In this document: positions 51,082 to 63,772 of the stretch, piece by piece
Layout: every line of letters begins with the position of its first letter
How positions within the stretch are numbered: position 1 is the first letter of the stretch
DNA from: Pyrocephalus nanus
Lineage: Eukaryota; Chordata; Aves; Passeriformes; Tyrannidae
Length of the DNA: 64,000 nucleotides
Direction of reading: 5' to 3'
NCBI GenBank assembly: GCA_038380795.1
Contig: CM076277.1
Span: 206,001 to 270,000 of the forward strand
Notes under the pieces: generated by a model
Seen by the model: the letters and a program-made list of their open reading frames with translations, nothing else
Told to the model about the DNA's origin: nothing
The model's database searches: none
Made by a program: the position numbers and the translations under genes

Positions 51082-52776
51082 CCCTAACCCTAACCAAGTC
51101 TGAACCGGTCTGAACCGGTCTGAACTAGTTTAAACCGTTGTGAGACTGCTGCTCTTTCTAAACTGATACAAGAATAGGGAAGCACTGCTGTAAATATAGA
51201 GCATTATTGCCTAGTTAGATTTGTGGAGGGTGAGAGAAAATTGGCCCAGAGTAAACGCAAAACATTTTTGGTGCAAAATGTGGATAGAGACTGCTAGGAG
51301 GGATAAGGACCAGATCAGATCACAACACCAAATTATATTTGAAACCCTCAGGAAACCCCAAACGACAAAATGCTCCTAAAAACCCCCCAAACACCAGAAA
51401 ACCCCCATCAAATTACAAAAGCACCTTACCATTCCTAAGCAAATTACACAGTAAAAACTGCTTAGAGACAGAGTTTTATGCCTTTAAACAGCAGGTATTT
51501 ATTAGGCGACGTCATGCAGCTCTCCGGCTCGGGCTGGGCAAAAAGAGCTCCGAAATGTTTGAGTAAAAACACGCAATTTATACAGTTTCTAATTACGATT
51601 ACAACATATTCATATACGTACCCATGTTATTGTATTATTGGATTACTATATGTCCGGGTGGAGTTTGAGGCGTGGTCTTTCTTCTGAGGAATATCATGGT
51701 GATACATCCTGCCTTCATCATAGGGTCTCAAATTTATTCCTCATTTTTGGGTGACCCCGGAGACCTTCTGTACTTTCCATTGTTTCATGTTCTATCCGTT
51801 GGAGCTTGGAAAAAGCCTTGGCTTCGGGCCTATTTTACCTATTCAAATATCTACCTTAGCCTGTTTGGCTATAATTTATTACCTCTGGGCTCTTTGTGCA
51901 ATGTACCTGTTGGTTTCTAGGTCTGCAGAATTTGTACGGAACAAAATCTTTTTTGAGTGAGGTAGAGAAAGCGGGGGGGGGAGAGAACAGTGGATTTTGC
52001 AGTAAGATGCTTCGATTTACAGTTCTAGAGCCTCGTTTTGCTTCAGTCAAAAAGGCGGGCGGTGTGACTCTCTGGGAGCGGCGACAACTTTCTGCCCTCG
52101 CACCGTTTGCCTGGGAGGAATCCTCAGAAGCATTCCGGTGTCTAAATTGAACATCTGAGTTTGGGGTGGGACTCCTGCTAGTGCACAAAACGCCGTTCCC
52201 CCAGAAAAAGAAAGCCCTTACCCTCTGGTTATCAGGTGTAGGTTGCAAAGCGCTCTGTGGGAAATGAGAGCTCACGGTCCCGACACCTTGTATCCGGAGG
52301 GAATCTTCGTACGACTTCAATTTCCCGAGTCCCGCCGCCTGCTTTGCCGCAGGACTCCTGCGAGGGACCGGCTGCGGAGGACAAAAGAAATGCTCGGTCG
52401 GCTGGCAGGCGACAGGCACTTTAGGAATGGCAGGCTTAGCTTTATAGTCTTTTCTTGCCTCTGTGGGTATACGCGCTATAATTGGTCGGTTGTTTCTCTT
52501 CGCGTGCAGCGCTTAGTCTTTTGATTGGCAGTCGGGGTCCTGTTGTGTTCTGGCGAAGCTCAAAACGATGCCTATTATTTACTGTAGTTTTTCTTCCCTT
52601 TCTGCTCTCCTGCCTTGGTGCTGTTTACATTCTTTTACAATCTCAGAGCTGTAACTGATTAAATTCAAGGCTTAAGTTGTCAACAGCCCAGCTGTTTCCA
52701 ATAAATGACAGCCCTCTGTTCCCAGCAAAAAAAGGTCTTATATTCAAGGTCTCAAGTCTAGTTAGTGAGAGACCCC
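49167..52776 (+). repeat. Macrosatellite unit 14 (3610 bp)
   Basis: Complete unit. AACTCCAGG near 49489 and CTTGAAAGTTC near 49919, a combination otherwise found only in unit 2, 45 kb away. CCCTAGAG and TTTGTCCATACTT set; nine-G run. Confidence 0.97.
51008..51095 (-). repeat. Interstitial telomeric block, unit 14 (88 bp, short type)
   Basis: Short-type layout, but with CCCTAAACCC where other short blocks have CCATAAACCC. Confidence 0.98.
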
Positions 52777-54649
52777 TGCATTTGCCCGTGCAGGAAAATC
52801 ATCCGGGTCTGGGACCTTTTGTTTCAGAGCGACCTTTGTCCATATTCCGTTTAGGGAGTTGTACTGCAATTTTGGTCCCGGTCAGCGGCGAGAAAAAAAC
52901 AGATCTTTCCCCGAATAAGGAAGCCTGTACCCTCAGGGTCTCAGGTGTAAGTGGTGAGAGACCCAGTAAATTCCAAGAGTGGCAAGAGTGCTCTGTCCTT
53001 TAGACTTTTTGTCTGGGAGAAATCTTCATCCCTGTTCAATTTCAGGAACCTAAGCAGCTATCTCGATGCAGCACTCCTGCAAAAAAAGAACAGATCTTAA
53101 CTACAGGAAAAGAAAACCCATACCCTATGGGTCTCAGGTGCAGGTGGTGGGATACCTCTGGCCCTCCATGGGCAGCAACAGCTTTCTGAGGTGGCACCTT
53201 TTGCCTGAGAGGAATGTTGACTATGTTTGCTCTGGGAGCTCAGACTGGGATATCCAGTACAGATCTCCTTCAATCAAATGAGACACTGTTACCCCAGGTA
53301 AAAAAGCCGTTACCTTCTGTCTCTCAACGGCAGCTGGTGGGTGCCTCCATCGGCAGCAAGAGCTTTCTGTAGTGGCACCTTCTGTGTGAGAGGAACGTTC
53401 ATCCGTATTCAATTTGACCAGTCAAACCACCTATCTCAGTCCACGACTCCTGCAAGCAAATAGTATCCTATTTCCCCTAGGACAAAAAGCCCTTACCCTC
53501 AGGATCTCAAGTGTGTTAATTAGACACCCTTGACAGTTCATGGGCAGTGAGAACGTTCTATCCTGTCACCTTTTGTCTGGGAGGAATCTTGGTCCTTGTT
53601 CCATTTGGAACTGGACGGGCAGTTGCAGTGCAGGGTTCCTGCAAGGTAACAACAACCCTTTACCCCAGAAAAGAAAGCCCTTAACCTTGGGATCTAAGGT
53701 GCAATTGATAGACCAGCCTACCCTTCCATGGACAGCAAGAACTTGCTGCGGTGACACCCTTTCTCTGGGAGGATTCTTAGTCCATATTCAATGTTGGATG
53801 GCAGACTGACAATATCGGCACGGGGCTCCTGCGAGCAAATCGCAGACCATTTCCGCATGAAAGGCAGCTAGTAGCCACAAGTACTCTAATGCAGGTGAAG
53901 GGAGACCCGTGACAGTGCATGGGGCAGCCACACATTTTTGTCCTTGCCTCTTCTGTATGGAGAGTATGTTGATACGTGTACGCCTTAGACGGTCATACTG
54001 TTATGATCGGCACTACTCTCTGAAAACCAAACGACAGCCCTTTCCCACAGAACTGGGCTGTTAGGAGTAGTTAGTGGGAAAGGCTGAGCCCACGAAAGGA
54101 GAGAGCTTTGTGTGTTGGCACATCTTGTCTGGGAGGAATCTTCATTCGTACTTTATATTGGAATCAGACCGGCAATTTCAGAGCAGGACATCTGCAAGTG
54201 CACAAAAGCCCTTTCTTCCAGGAAGGCGAGTGCCAACCCTAGAGATATCGGGTACAATTGGTGGGCCAGCCTTGGAACTCTATGGGCAGCAGGAGCTATC
54301 TGTCCAGCCACCTTCAGTCTGAGAGCGATCTTTGTCCGTATTCGATTTTGGAGTCAGACTGGAAATTTCATCACAGAATTCCTGCAAGTGAACAACTGCC
54401 CTTTATCCCAGAAAACAAAACGCTTACCCTCAGGGTAAAATGTCCGGGTTGTGGGCAAGCCTGGGCACTCCATTGGAAGCAGGAGCTTTCTTTGATGGCA
54501 CCTCTTGCCTGGCAGGAATCTTTGTCCATACTTAATTTTGGCATTCAGACTGGTAATTTTGGCGCAGGATTCCTGCAAGCGGACGACAGCTCTTTCTCCC
54601 GGGAAAAATACTGCTTACCATAACCCTAACCCTAACCCTAACCCTAACC

Positions 54650-54680
<31 letters not shown>

Positions 54681-56392
54681 ATAAACCCTAACCCTAACCC
54701 TAACCCTAACCAAGTCTGAACCGGTCTGAACCGGTCTGAACTAGTTTAAACCGTTGTGAGACTGCTGCTCTTTCTAAACTGATACAAGAATAGGGAAGCA
54801 CTGCTGTAAATATAGAGCATTATTGCCTAGTTAGATTTGTGGAGGGTGAGAGAAAATTGGCCCAGAGTAAACGCAAAACATTTTTGGTGCAAAATGTGGA
54901 TAGAGACTGCTAGGAGGGATAAGGACCAGATCAGATCACAACACCAAATTATATTTGAAACCCTCAGGAAACCCCAAACGACAAAATGCTCCTAAAAACC
55001 CCCCAAACACCAGAAAACCCCCATCAAATTACAAAAGCACCTTAGCATTCCTAAGCAAATTACACAGTAAAAACTGCTTAGAGACAGAGTTTTATGCCTT
55101 TAAACAGCAGGTATTTATTAGGCGACGTCATGCAGCTCTCCGGCTCGGGCTGGGCAAAAAGAGCTCCGAAATGTTTGAGTAAAAACACGCAATTTATACA
55201 GTTTCTAATTACGATTACAACATATTCATATACGTACCCATGTTATTGTATTATTGGATTACTATATGTCCGGGTGGAGTTTGAGGCGTGGTCTTTCTTC
55301 TGAGGAATATCATGGTGATACATCCTGCCTTCATCATAGGGTCTCAAATTTATTCCTCATTTTTGGGTGACCCCGGAGACCTTCTGTACTTTCCATTGTT
55401 TCATGTTCTATCCGTTGGAGCTTGGAAAAAGCCTTGGCTTCGGGCCTATTTTACCTATTCAAATATCTACCTTAGCCTGTTTGGCTATAATTTATTACCT
55501 CTGGGCTCTTTGTGCAATGTACCTGTTGGTTTCTAGGTCTGCAGAATTTGTACGGAACAAAATCTTTTTTGAGTGAGGTAGAGAAAGCGGGGGGGGGAGA
55601 GAACAGTGGATTTTGCAGTAAGATGCTTCGATTTACAGTTCTAGAGCCTCGTTTTGCTTCAGTCAAAAAGGCGGGCGGTGTGACTCTCTGGGAGCGGCGA
55701 CAACTTTCTGCCCTCGCACCGTTTGCCTGGGAGGAATCCTCAGAAGCATTCCGGTGTCTAAATTGAACATCTGAGTTTGGGGTGGGACTCCTGCTAGTGC
55801 ACAAAACGCCGTTCCCCCAGAAAAAGAAAGCCCTTACCCTCTGGTTATCAGGTGTAGGTTGCAAAGCGCTCTGTGGGAAATGAGAGCTCACGGTCCCGAC
55901 ACCTTGTATCCGGAGGGAATCTTCGTACGACTTCAATTTCCCGAGTCCCGCCGCCTGCTTTGCCGCAGGACTCCTGCGAGGGACCGGCTGCGGAGGACAA
56001 AAGAAATGCTCGGTCGGCTGGCAGGCGACAGGCACTTTAGGAATGGCAGGCTTAGCTTTATAGTCTTTTCTTGCCTCTGTGGGTATACGCGCTATAATTG
56101 GTCGGTTGTTTCTCTTCGCGTGCAGCGCTTAGTCTTTTGATTGGCAGTCGGGGTCCTGTTGTGTTCTGGCGAAGCTCAAAACGATGCCTATTATTTACTG
56201 TAGTTTTTCTTCCCTTTCTGCTCTCCTGCCTTGGTGCTGTTTACATTCTTTTACAATCTCAGAGCTGTAACTGATTAAATTCAAGGCTTAAGTTGTCAAC
56301 AGCCCAGCTGTTTCCAATAAATGACAGCCCTCTGTTCCCAGCAAAAAAAGGTCTTATATTCAAGGTCTCAAGTCTAGTTAGTGAGAGACCCC
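52777..56392 (+). repeat. Macrosatellite unit 15 (3616 bp)
   Basis: Complete unit. AACAACTGCCC near 54393 shared only with unit 16; TTTGACCAGTC near 53415 shared with 10 and 17; private CCTTAGCATTCC near 55041; nine-G run. Confidence 0.97.
54618..54711 (-). repeat. Interstitial telomeric block, unit 15 (94 bp, short type)
   Basis: First hexamer is CCATAA instead of CCCTAA; the rest is as in the short type, with the CCATAAACCC interruption. Confidence 0.98.
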
Positions 56393-58265
56393 TGCATTTG
56401 CCCGTGCAGGAAAATCATCCGGGTCTGGGACCTTTTGTTTCAGAGCGACCTTTGTCCATATTCCGTTTAGGGAGTTGTACTGCAATTTTGGTCCCAGTCA
56501 GCGGCGAGAAAAAAACAGATCTTTCCCCGAATAAGGAAGCCTGTACCCTCAGGGTCTCAGGTGTAAGTGGTGAGAGACCCAGTAAATTCCAAGAGTGGCA
56601 AGAGTGCTCTGTCCTTTAGACTTTTTGTCTGGGAGAAATCTTCATCCCTGTTCAATTTCAGGAACCTAAGCAGCTATCTCGATGCAGCACTCCTGCAAAA
56701 AAAGAACAGATCTTAACTACAGGAAAAGAAAACCCATACCCTATGGGTCTCAGGTGCAGGTGGTGGGATACCTCTGGCCCTCCATGGGCAGCAACAGCTT
56801 TCTGAGGTGGCACCTTTTGCCTGAGAGGAATGTTGACTATGTTTGCTCTGGGAGCTCAGACTGGGATATCCAGTACAGATCTCCTTCAATCAAATGAGAC
56901 ACTGTTACCCCAGGTAAAAAAGCCGTTACCTTCTGTCTCTCAACGGCAGCTGGTGGGTGCCTCCATCGGCAGCAAGAGCTTTCTGTAGTGGCACCTTCTG
57001 TGTGAGAGGAACGTTCATCCGTATTCAATTTGACGAGTCAAACCACCTATCTCAGTCCACGACTCCTGCAAGCAAATAGTATCCTATTTCCCCTAGGACA
57101 AAAAGCCCTTACCCTCAGGATCTCAAGTGTGTTAATTAGACACCCTTGACAGTTCATGGGCAGTGAGAACGTTCTATCCTGTCACCTTTTGTCTGGGAGG
57201 AATCTTGGTCCTTGTTCCATTTGGAACTGGACGGGCAGTTGCAGTGCAGGGTTCCTGCAAGGTAACAACAACCCTTTACCCCAGAAAAGAAAGCCCTTAA
57301 CCTTGGGATCTAAGGTGCAATTGATAGACCAGCCTACCCTTCCATGGACAGCAAGAACTTGCTGCGGTGACACCCTTTCTCTGGGAGGATTCTTAGTCCA
57401 TATTCAATGTTGGATGGCAGACTGACAATATCGGCACGGGGCTCCTGCGAGCAAATCGCAGACCATTTCCGCATGAAAGGCAGCTAGTAGCCACAAGTAC
57501 TCTAATGCAGGTGAAGGGAGACCCGTGACAGTGCATGGGGCAGCCACACATTTTTGTCCTTGCCTCTTCTGTATGGAGAGTATGTTGATACGTGTACGCC
57601 TTAGACGGTCATACTGTTATGATCGGCACTACTCTCTGAAAACCAAACGACAGCCCTTTCCCACAGAACTGGGCTGTTAGGAGTAGTTAGTGGGAAAGGC
57701 TGAGCCCACGAAAGGAGAGAGCTTTGTGTGTTGGCACATCTTGTCTGGGAGGAATCTTCATTCGTACTTTATATTGGAATCAGACCGGCAATTTAAGAGC
57801 AGGACATCTGCAAGTGCACAAAAGCCCTTTCTTCCAGGAAGGCGAGTGCCAACCCTAGAGATATCGGGTACAATTGGTGGGCCAGCCTTGGAACTCTATG
57901 GGCAGCAGGAGCTATCTGTCCAGCCACCTTCAGTCTGAGAGCGATCTTTGTCCGTATTCGATTTTGGAGTCAGACTGGAAATTTCATCACAGAATTCCTG
58001 CAAGTGAACAACTGCCCTTTATCCCAGAAAACAAAACGCTTACCCTCAGGGTAAAATGTCCGGGTTGTGGGCAAGCCTGGGCACTCCATTGGAAGCAGGA
58101 GCTTTCTTTGATGGCACCTCTTGCCTGGCAGGAATCTTTGTCCATACTTAATTTTGGCATTCAGACTGGTAATTTTGGCGCAGGATTCCTGCAAGCGGAC
58201 GACAGCTCTTTCTCCCGGGAAAAATACTGCTTACCCTAACCCTAACCCTAACCCTAACCCTAACC

Positions 58266-58296
<31 letters not shown>

Positions 58297-60008
58297 ATAA
58301 ACCCTAACCCTAACCCTAACCCTAACCAAGTCTGAACCGGTCTGAACCGGTCTGAACTAGTTTAAACCGTTGTGAGACTGCTGCTCTTTCTAAACTGATA
58401 CAAGAATAGGGAAGCACTGCTGTAAATATAGAGCATTATTGCCTAGTTAGATTTGTGGAGGGTGAGAGAAAATTGGCCCAGAGTAAACGCAAAACATTTT
58501 TGGTGCAAAATGTGGATAGAGACTGCTAGGAGGGATAAGGACCAGATCAGATCACAACACCAAATTATATTTGAAACCCTCAGGAAACCCCAAACGACAA
58601 AATGCTCCTAAAAACCCCCCAAACACCAGAAAACCCCCATCAAATTACAAAAGCACCTTACCATTCCTAAGCAAATTACACAGTAAAAACTGCTTAGAGA
58701 CAGAGTTTTATGCCTTTAAACAGCAGGTATTTATTAGGCGACGTCATGCAGCTCTCCGGCTCGGGCTGGGCAAAAAGAGCTCCGAAATGTTTGAGTAAAA
58801 ACACGCAATTTATACAGTTTCTAATTACGATTACAACATATTCATATACGTACCCATGTTATTGTATTATTGGATTACTATATGTCCGGGTGGAGTTTGA
58901 GGCGTGGTCTTTCTTCTGAGGAATATCATGGTGATACATCCTGCCTTCATCATAGGGTCTCAAATTTATTCCTCATTTTTGGGTGACCCCGGAGACCTTC
59001 TGTACTTTCCATTGTTTCATGTTCTATCCGTTGGAGCTTGGAAAAAGCCTTGGCTTCGGGCCTATTTTACCTATTCAAATATCTACCTTAGCCTGTTTGG
59101 CTATAATTTATTACCTCTGGGCTCTTTGTGCAATGTACCTGTTGGTTTCTAGGTCTGCAGAATTTGTACGGAACAAAATCTTTTTTGAGTGAGGTAGAGA
59201 AAGCGGGGGGGGGAGAGAACAGTGGATTTTGCAGTAAGATGCTTCGATTTACAGTTCTAGAGCCTCGTTTTGCTTCAGTCAAAAAGGCGGGCGGTGTGAC
59301 TCTCTGGGAGCGGCGACAACTTTCTGCCCTCGCACCGTTTGCCTGGGAGGAATCCTCAGAAGCATTCCGGTGTCTAAATTGAACATCTGAGTTTGGGGTG
59401 GGACTCCTGCTAGTGCACAAAACGCCGTTCCCCCAGAAAAAGAAAGCCCTTACCCTCTGGTTATCAGGTGTAGGTTGCAAAGCGCTCTGTGGGAAATGAG
59501 AGCTCACGGTCCCGACACCTTGTATCCGGAGGGAATCTTCGTACGACTTCAATTTCCCGAGTCCCGCCGCCTGCTTTGCCGCAGGACTCCTGCGAGGGAC
59601 CGGCTGCGGAGGACAAAAGAAATGCTCGGTCGGCTGGCAGGCGACAGGCACTTTAGGAATGGCAGGCTTAGCTTTATAGTCTTTTCTTGCCTCTGTGGGT
59701 ATACGCGCTATAATTGGTCGGTTGTTTCTCTTCGCGTGCAGCGCTTAGTCTTTTGATTGGCAGTCGGGGTCCTGTTGTGTTCTGGCGAAGCTCAAAACGA
59801 TGCCTATTATTTACTGTAGTTTTTCTTCCCTTTCTGCTCTCCTGCCTTGGTGCTGTTTACATTCTTTTACAATCTCAGAGCTGTAACTGATTAAATTCAA
59901 GGCTTAAGTTGTCAACAGCCCAGCTGTTTCCAATAAATGACAGCCCTCTGTTCCCAGCAAAAAAAGGTCTTATATTCAAGGTCTCAAGTCTAGTTAGTGA
60001 GAGACCCC
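56393..60008 (+). repeat. Macrosatellite unit 16 (3616 bp)
   Basis: Complete unit. AACAACTGCCC pairs it with unit 15; private GGTCCCAGTCA near 56490 and CAATTTAAGAG near 57789; nine-G run. Confidence 0.97.
58234..58327 (-). repeat. Interstitial telomeric block, unit 16 (94 bp, short type)
   Basis: As unit 15 but with a normal first CCCTAA. Confidence 0.98.
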
Positions 60009-61875
60009 TGCATTTGCCCGTGCAGGAAAATCATCCGGGTCTGGGACCTTTTGTTTCAGAGCGACCTTTGTCCATATTCCGTTTAGGGAGTTGTACTGCA
60101 ATTTTGGTCCCGGTCAGCGGCGAGAAAAAAACAGATCTTTCCCCGAATAAGGAAGCCTGTACCCTCAGGGTCTCAGGTGTAAGTGGTGAGAGACCCAGTA
60201 AATTCCAAGAGTGGCAAGAGTGCTCTGTCCTTTAGACTTTTTGTCTGGGAGAAATCTTCATCCCTGTTCAATTTCAGGAACCTAAGCAGCTATCTCGATG
60301 CAGCACTCCTGCAAAAAAAGAACAGATCTTAACTCCAGGAAAAGAAAACCCATACCCTATGGGTCTCAGGTGCAGGTGGTGGGATACCTCTGGCCCTCCA
60401 TGGGCAGCAACAGCTTTCTGAGGTGGCACCTTTTGCCTGAGAGGAATGTTGACTATGTTTGCTCTGGGAGCTCAGACTGGGATATCCAGTACAGATCTCC
60501 TTCAATCAAATGAGACACTGTTACCCCAGGTAAAAAAGCCGTTACCTTCTGTCTCTCAACGGCAGCTGGTGGGTGCCTCCATCGGCAGCAAGAGCTTTCT
60601 GTAGTGGCACCTTCTGTGTGAGAGGAACGTTCATCCGTATTCAATTTGACCAGTCAAACCACCTATCTCAGTCCACGACTCCTGCAAGCAAATAGTATCC
60701 TATTTCCCCTAGGACAAAAAGCCCTTACCCTCAGGATCTCAAGTGTGTTAATTAGACACCCTTGACAGTTCATGGGCAGTGAGAACGTTCTATCCTGTCA
60801 CCTTTTGTCTGGGAGGAATCTTGGTCCTTGTTCCATTTGGAACTGGACGGGCAGTTGCAGTGCAGGGTTCCTGCAAGGTAACAACAACCCTTTACCCCAG
60901 AAAAGAAAGCCCTTAACCTTGGGATCTAAGGTGCAATTGATAGACCAGCCTACCCTTCCATGGACAGCAAGAACTTGCTGCGGTGACACCCTTTCTCTGG
61001 GAGGATTCTTAGTCCATATTCAATGTTGGATGGCAGACTGACAATATCGGCACGGGGCTCCTGCGAGCAAATCGCAGACCATTTCCGCATGAAAGGCAGC
61101 TAGTAGCCACAAGTACTCTAATGCAGGTGAAGGGAGACCCGTGACAGTGCATGGGGCAGCCACACATTTTTGTCCTTGCCTCTTCTGTATGGAGAGTATG
61201 TTGATACGTGTACGCCTTAGACGGTCATACTGTTATGATCGGCACTACTCTCTGAAAACCAAACGACAGCCCTTTCCCACAGAACTGGGCTGTTAGGAGT
61301 AGTTAGTGGGAAAGGCTGAGCCCACGAAAGGAGAGAGCTTTGTGTGTTGGCACATCTTGTCTGGGAGGAATCTTCATTCGTACTTTATATTGGAATCAGA
61401 CCGGCAATTTCAGAGCAGGACATCTGCAAGTGCACAAAAGCCCTTTCTCCCAGGAAGGCGAGTGCCAAACCTTGAGATATCGGGTACAATTGGTGGGCCA
61501 GCCTTGGAACTCTATGGGCAGCAGGAGCTATCTGTCCAGCCACCTTCAGTCTGAGAGCGATCTTTGTCCGTATTCGATTTTGGAGTCAGACTGGAAATTT
61601 CATCACAGAATTCCTGCAAGTGAACAACAGCCCTTTATCCCAGAAAACAAAACGCTTACCCTCAGGGTAAAATGTCCGGGTTGTGGGCAAGCCTGGGCAC
61701 TCCATTGGAAGCAGGAGCTTTCTTTGATGGCACCTCTTGCCTGGCAGGAATCTTTCTCCATATTTAATTTTGGCATTCAGACTGGTAATTTTGGCGCAGG
61801 ATCCCTGCAAGCGGACGACAGCTCTTTCTCCCGGGAAAAATACTGCTTACCCTAACCCTAACCCTAACGCTAACG

Positions 61876-61916
<41 letters not shown>

Positions 61917-62003
61917 CCCTAACCCTAACCCTAACCCTAAAGCCTAACCCTAACCCTAACCCTAACCCTAACCCTAACCCTAACCCTAACCCTAACGCTA
62001 ACG

Positions 62004-62082
<79 letters not shown>

Positions 62083-63772
62083 CCCTAACCAAGTCTGAAC
62101 CGGTCTGAACCGGTCTGAACTAGTTTAAACCGTTGTGAGACTGCTGCTCTTTCTAAACTGATACAAGAATAGGGAAGCACTGCTGTAAATATAGAGCATT
62201 ATTGCCTAGTTAGATTTGTGGAGGGTGAGAGAAAATTGGCCCAGAGTAAACGCAAAACATTTTTGGTGCAAAATGTGGATAGAGACTGCTAGGAGGGATA
62301 AGGACCAGATCAGATCACAACACCAAATTATATTTGAAACCCTCAGGAAACCCCAAACGACAAAATGCTCCTAAAAACCCCCCAAACACCAGAAAACCCC
62401 CATCAAATTACAAAAGCACCTTACCATTCCTAAGCAAATTACACAGTAAAAACTGCTTAGAGACAGAGTTTTATGCCTTTAAACAGCAGGTATTTATTAG
62501 GCGACGTCATGCAGCTCTCCGGCTCGGGCTGGGCAAAAAGAGCTCCGAAATGTTTGAGTAAAAACACGCAATTTATACAGTTTCTAATTACGATTACAAC
62601 ATATTCATATACGTACCCATGTTATTGTATTATTGGATTACTATATGTCCGGGTGGAGTTTGAGGCGTGGTCTTTCTTCTGAGGAATATCATGGTGATAC
62701 ATCCTGCCTTCATCATAGGGTCTCAGATTTATTCCTCATTTTTGGGTGACCCCGGAGACCTTCTGTACTTTCCATTGTTTCATGTTCTATCCGTTGGAGC
62801 TTGGAAAAAGCCTTGGCTTCGGGCCTATTTTACCTATTCAAATATCTACCTTAGCCTGTTTGGCTATAATTTATTACCTCTGGGCTCTTTGTGCAATGTA
62901 CCTGTTGGTTTCTAGGTCTGCAGAATTTGTACGGAACAAAATCTTTTTTGAGTGAGGTAGAGAAAGCGGGGGGGGGAAGAGAACAGTGGATTTTGCAGTA
63001 AGATGCTTCGATTTACAGTTCTAGAGCCTCGTTTTGCTTCAGTCAAAAAGGCGGGCGGTGTGACTCTCTGGGAGCGGCGACAACTTTCTGCCCTCGCACC
63101 GTTTGCCTGGGAGGAATCCTCAGAAGCATTCCGGTGTCTAAATTGAACATCTGAGTTTGGGGTGGGACTCCTGCTAGTGCACAAAACGCCGTTCCCCCAG
63201 AAAAAGAAAGCCCTTACCCTCTGGTTATCAGGTGTAGGTTGCAAAGCGCTCTGTGGGAAATGAGAGCTCACGGTCCCGACACCTTGTATCCGGAGGGAAT
63301 CTTCGTACGACTTCAATTTCCCGAGTCCCGCCGCCTGCTTTGCCGCAAGACTCCTGCGAGGGACCGGCTGCGGAGGACAAAAGAAATGCTCGGTCGGCTG
63401 GCAGGCGACAGGCACTTTAGGAATGGCAGGCTTAGCTTTATAGTCTTTTCTTGCCTCTGTGGGTATACGCGCTATAATTGGTCAGTTGTTTCTCTTCGCG
63501 TGCAGCGCTTAGTCTTTTGATTGGCAGTCGGGGTCCTGTTGTGTTCTGGCGAAGCTCAAAACGATGCCTATTATTTACTGTAGTTTTTCTTCCCTTTCTG
63601 CTCTCCTGCCTTGGTGCTGTTTACATTCTTTTACAATCTCAGAGCTGTAACTGATTAAATTCAAGGCTTAAGTTGTCAACAGCCCAGCTGTTTCCAATAA
63701 ATGACAGCCCTCTGTTCCCAGCAAAAAAAGGTCTTATATTCAAGGTCTCAAGTCTAGTTAGTGAGAGACCCC
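60009..63772 (+). repeat. Macrosatellite unit 17 (3764 bp)
   Basis: Complete unit. AACTCCAGG, TTTGACCAGTC, private GCCAAACCTTGAG near 61465, GTCTCAGATTT near 62720, CCGCAAGACT near 63343 and GGTCAGTTG near 63480. The G run near 62970 has one inserted G, the only length change outside the telomeric blocks in the window. It has the TTTCTCCATATTT form and a long block, and so resembles units at the left side. Confidence 0.97.
61850..62090 (-). repeat. Interstitial telomeric block, unit 17 (241 bp)
   Basis: Starts with GCTAACGCTAAC; has AAAGCCTAACCC and a second GCTAACGCTAAC pair. The right two thirds match unit 4. It lacks CCCGACAGCC. Confidence 0.98.

Larger units (their letters stand above)
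1..63772 (+). repeat. Macrosatellite array, 17 tandem units with embedded telomeric repeats
   Basis: Seventeen head-to-tail units begin at 1, 3809, 7611, 11413, 16323, 20131, 23784, 27406, 31057, 34709, 38325, 41941, 45551, 49167, 52777, 56393 and 60009. All have the same orientation. Unit length is 3610-3808 bp, or 4910 bp in unit 4, where a 1103-bp LTR and a 5-bp target duplication account for the excess. Outside the telomeric block the length is 3522 bp in all units but the last (3523 bp, one extra G). Sequence identity between units is very high by eye. The array continues past both window edges. No coding gene is supported anywhere in it. Large tandem units of this kind are typical of subtelomeric or heterochromatic macrosatellites; the chromosome location is inference. 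Confidence 0.98.
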
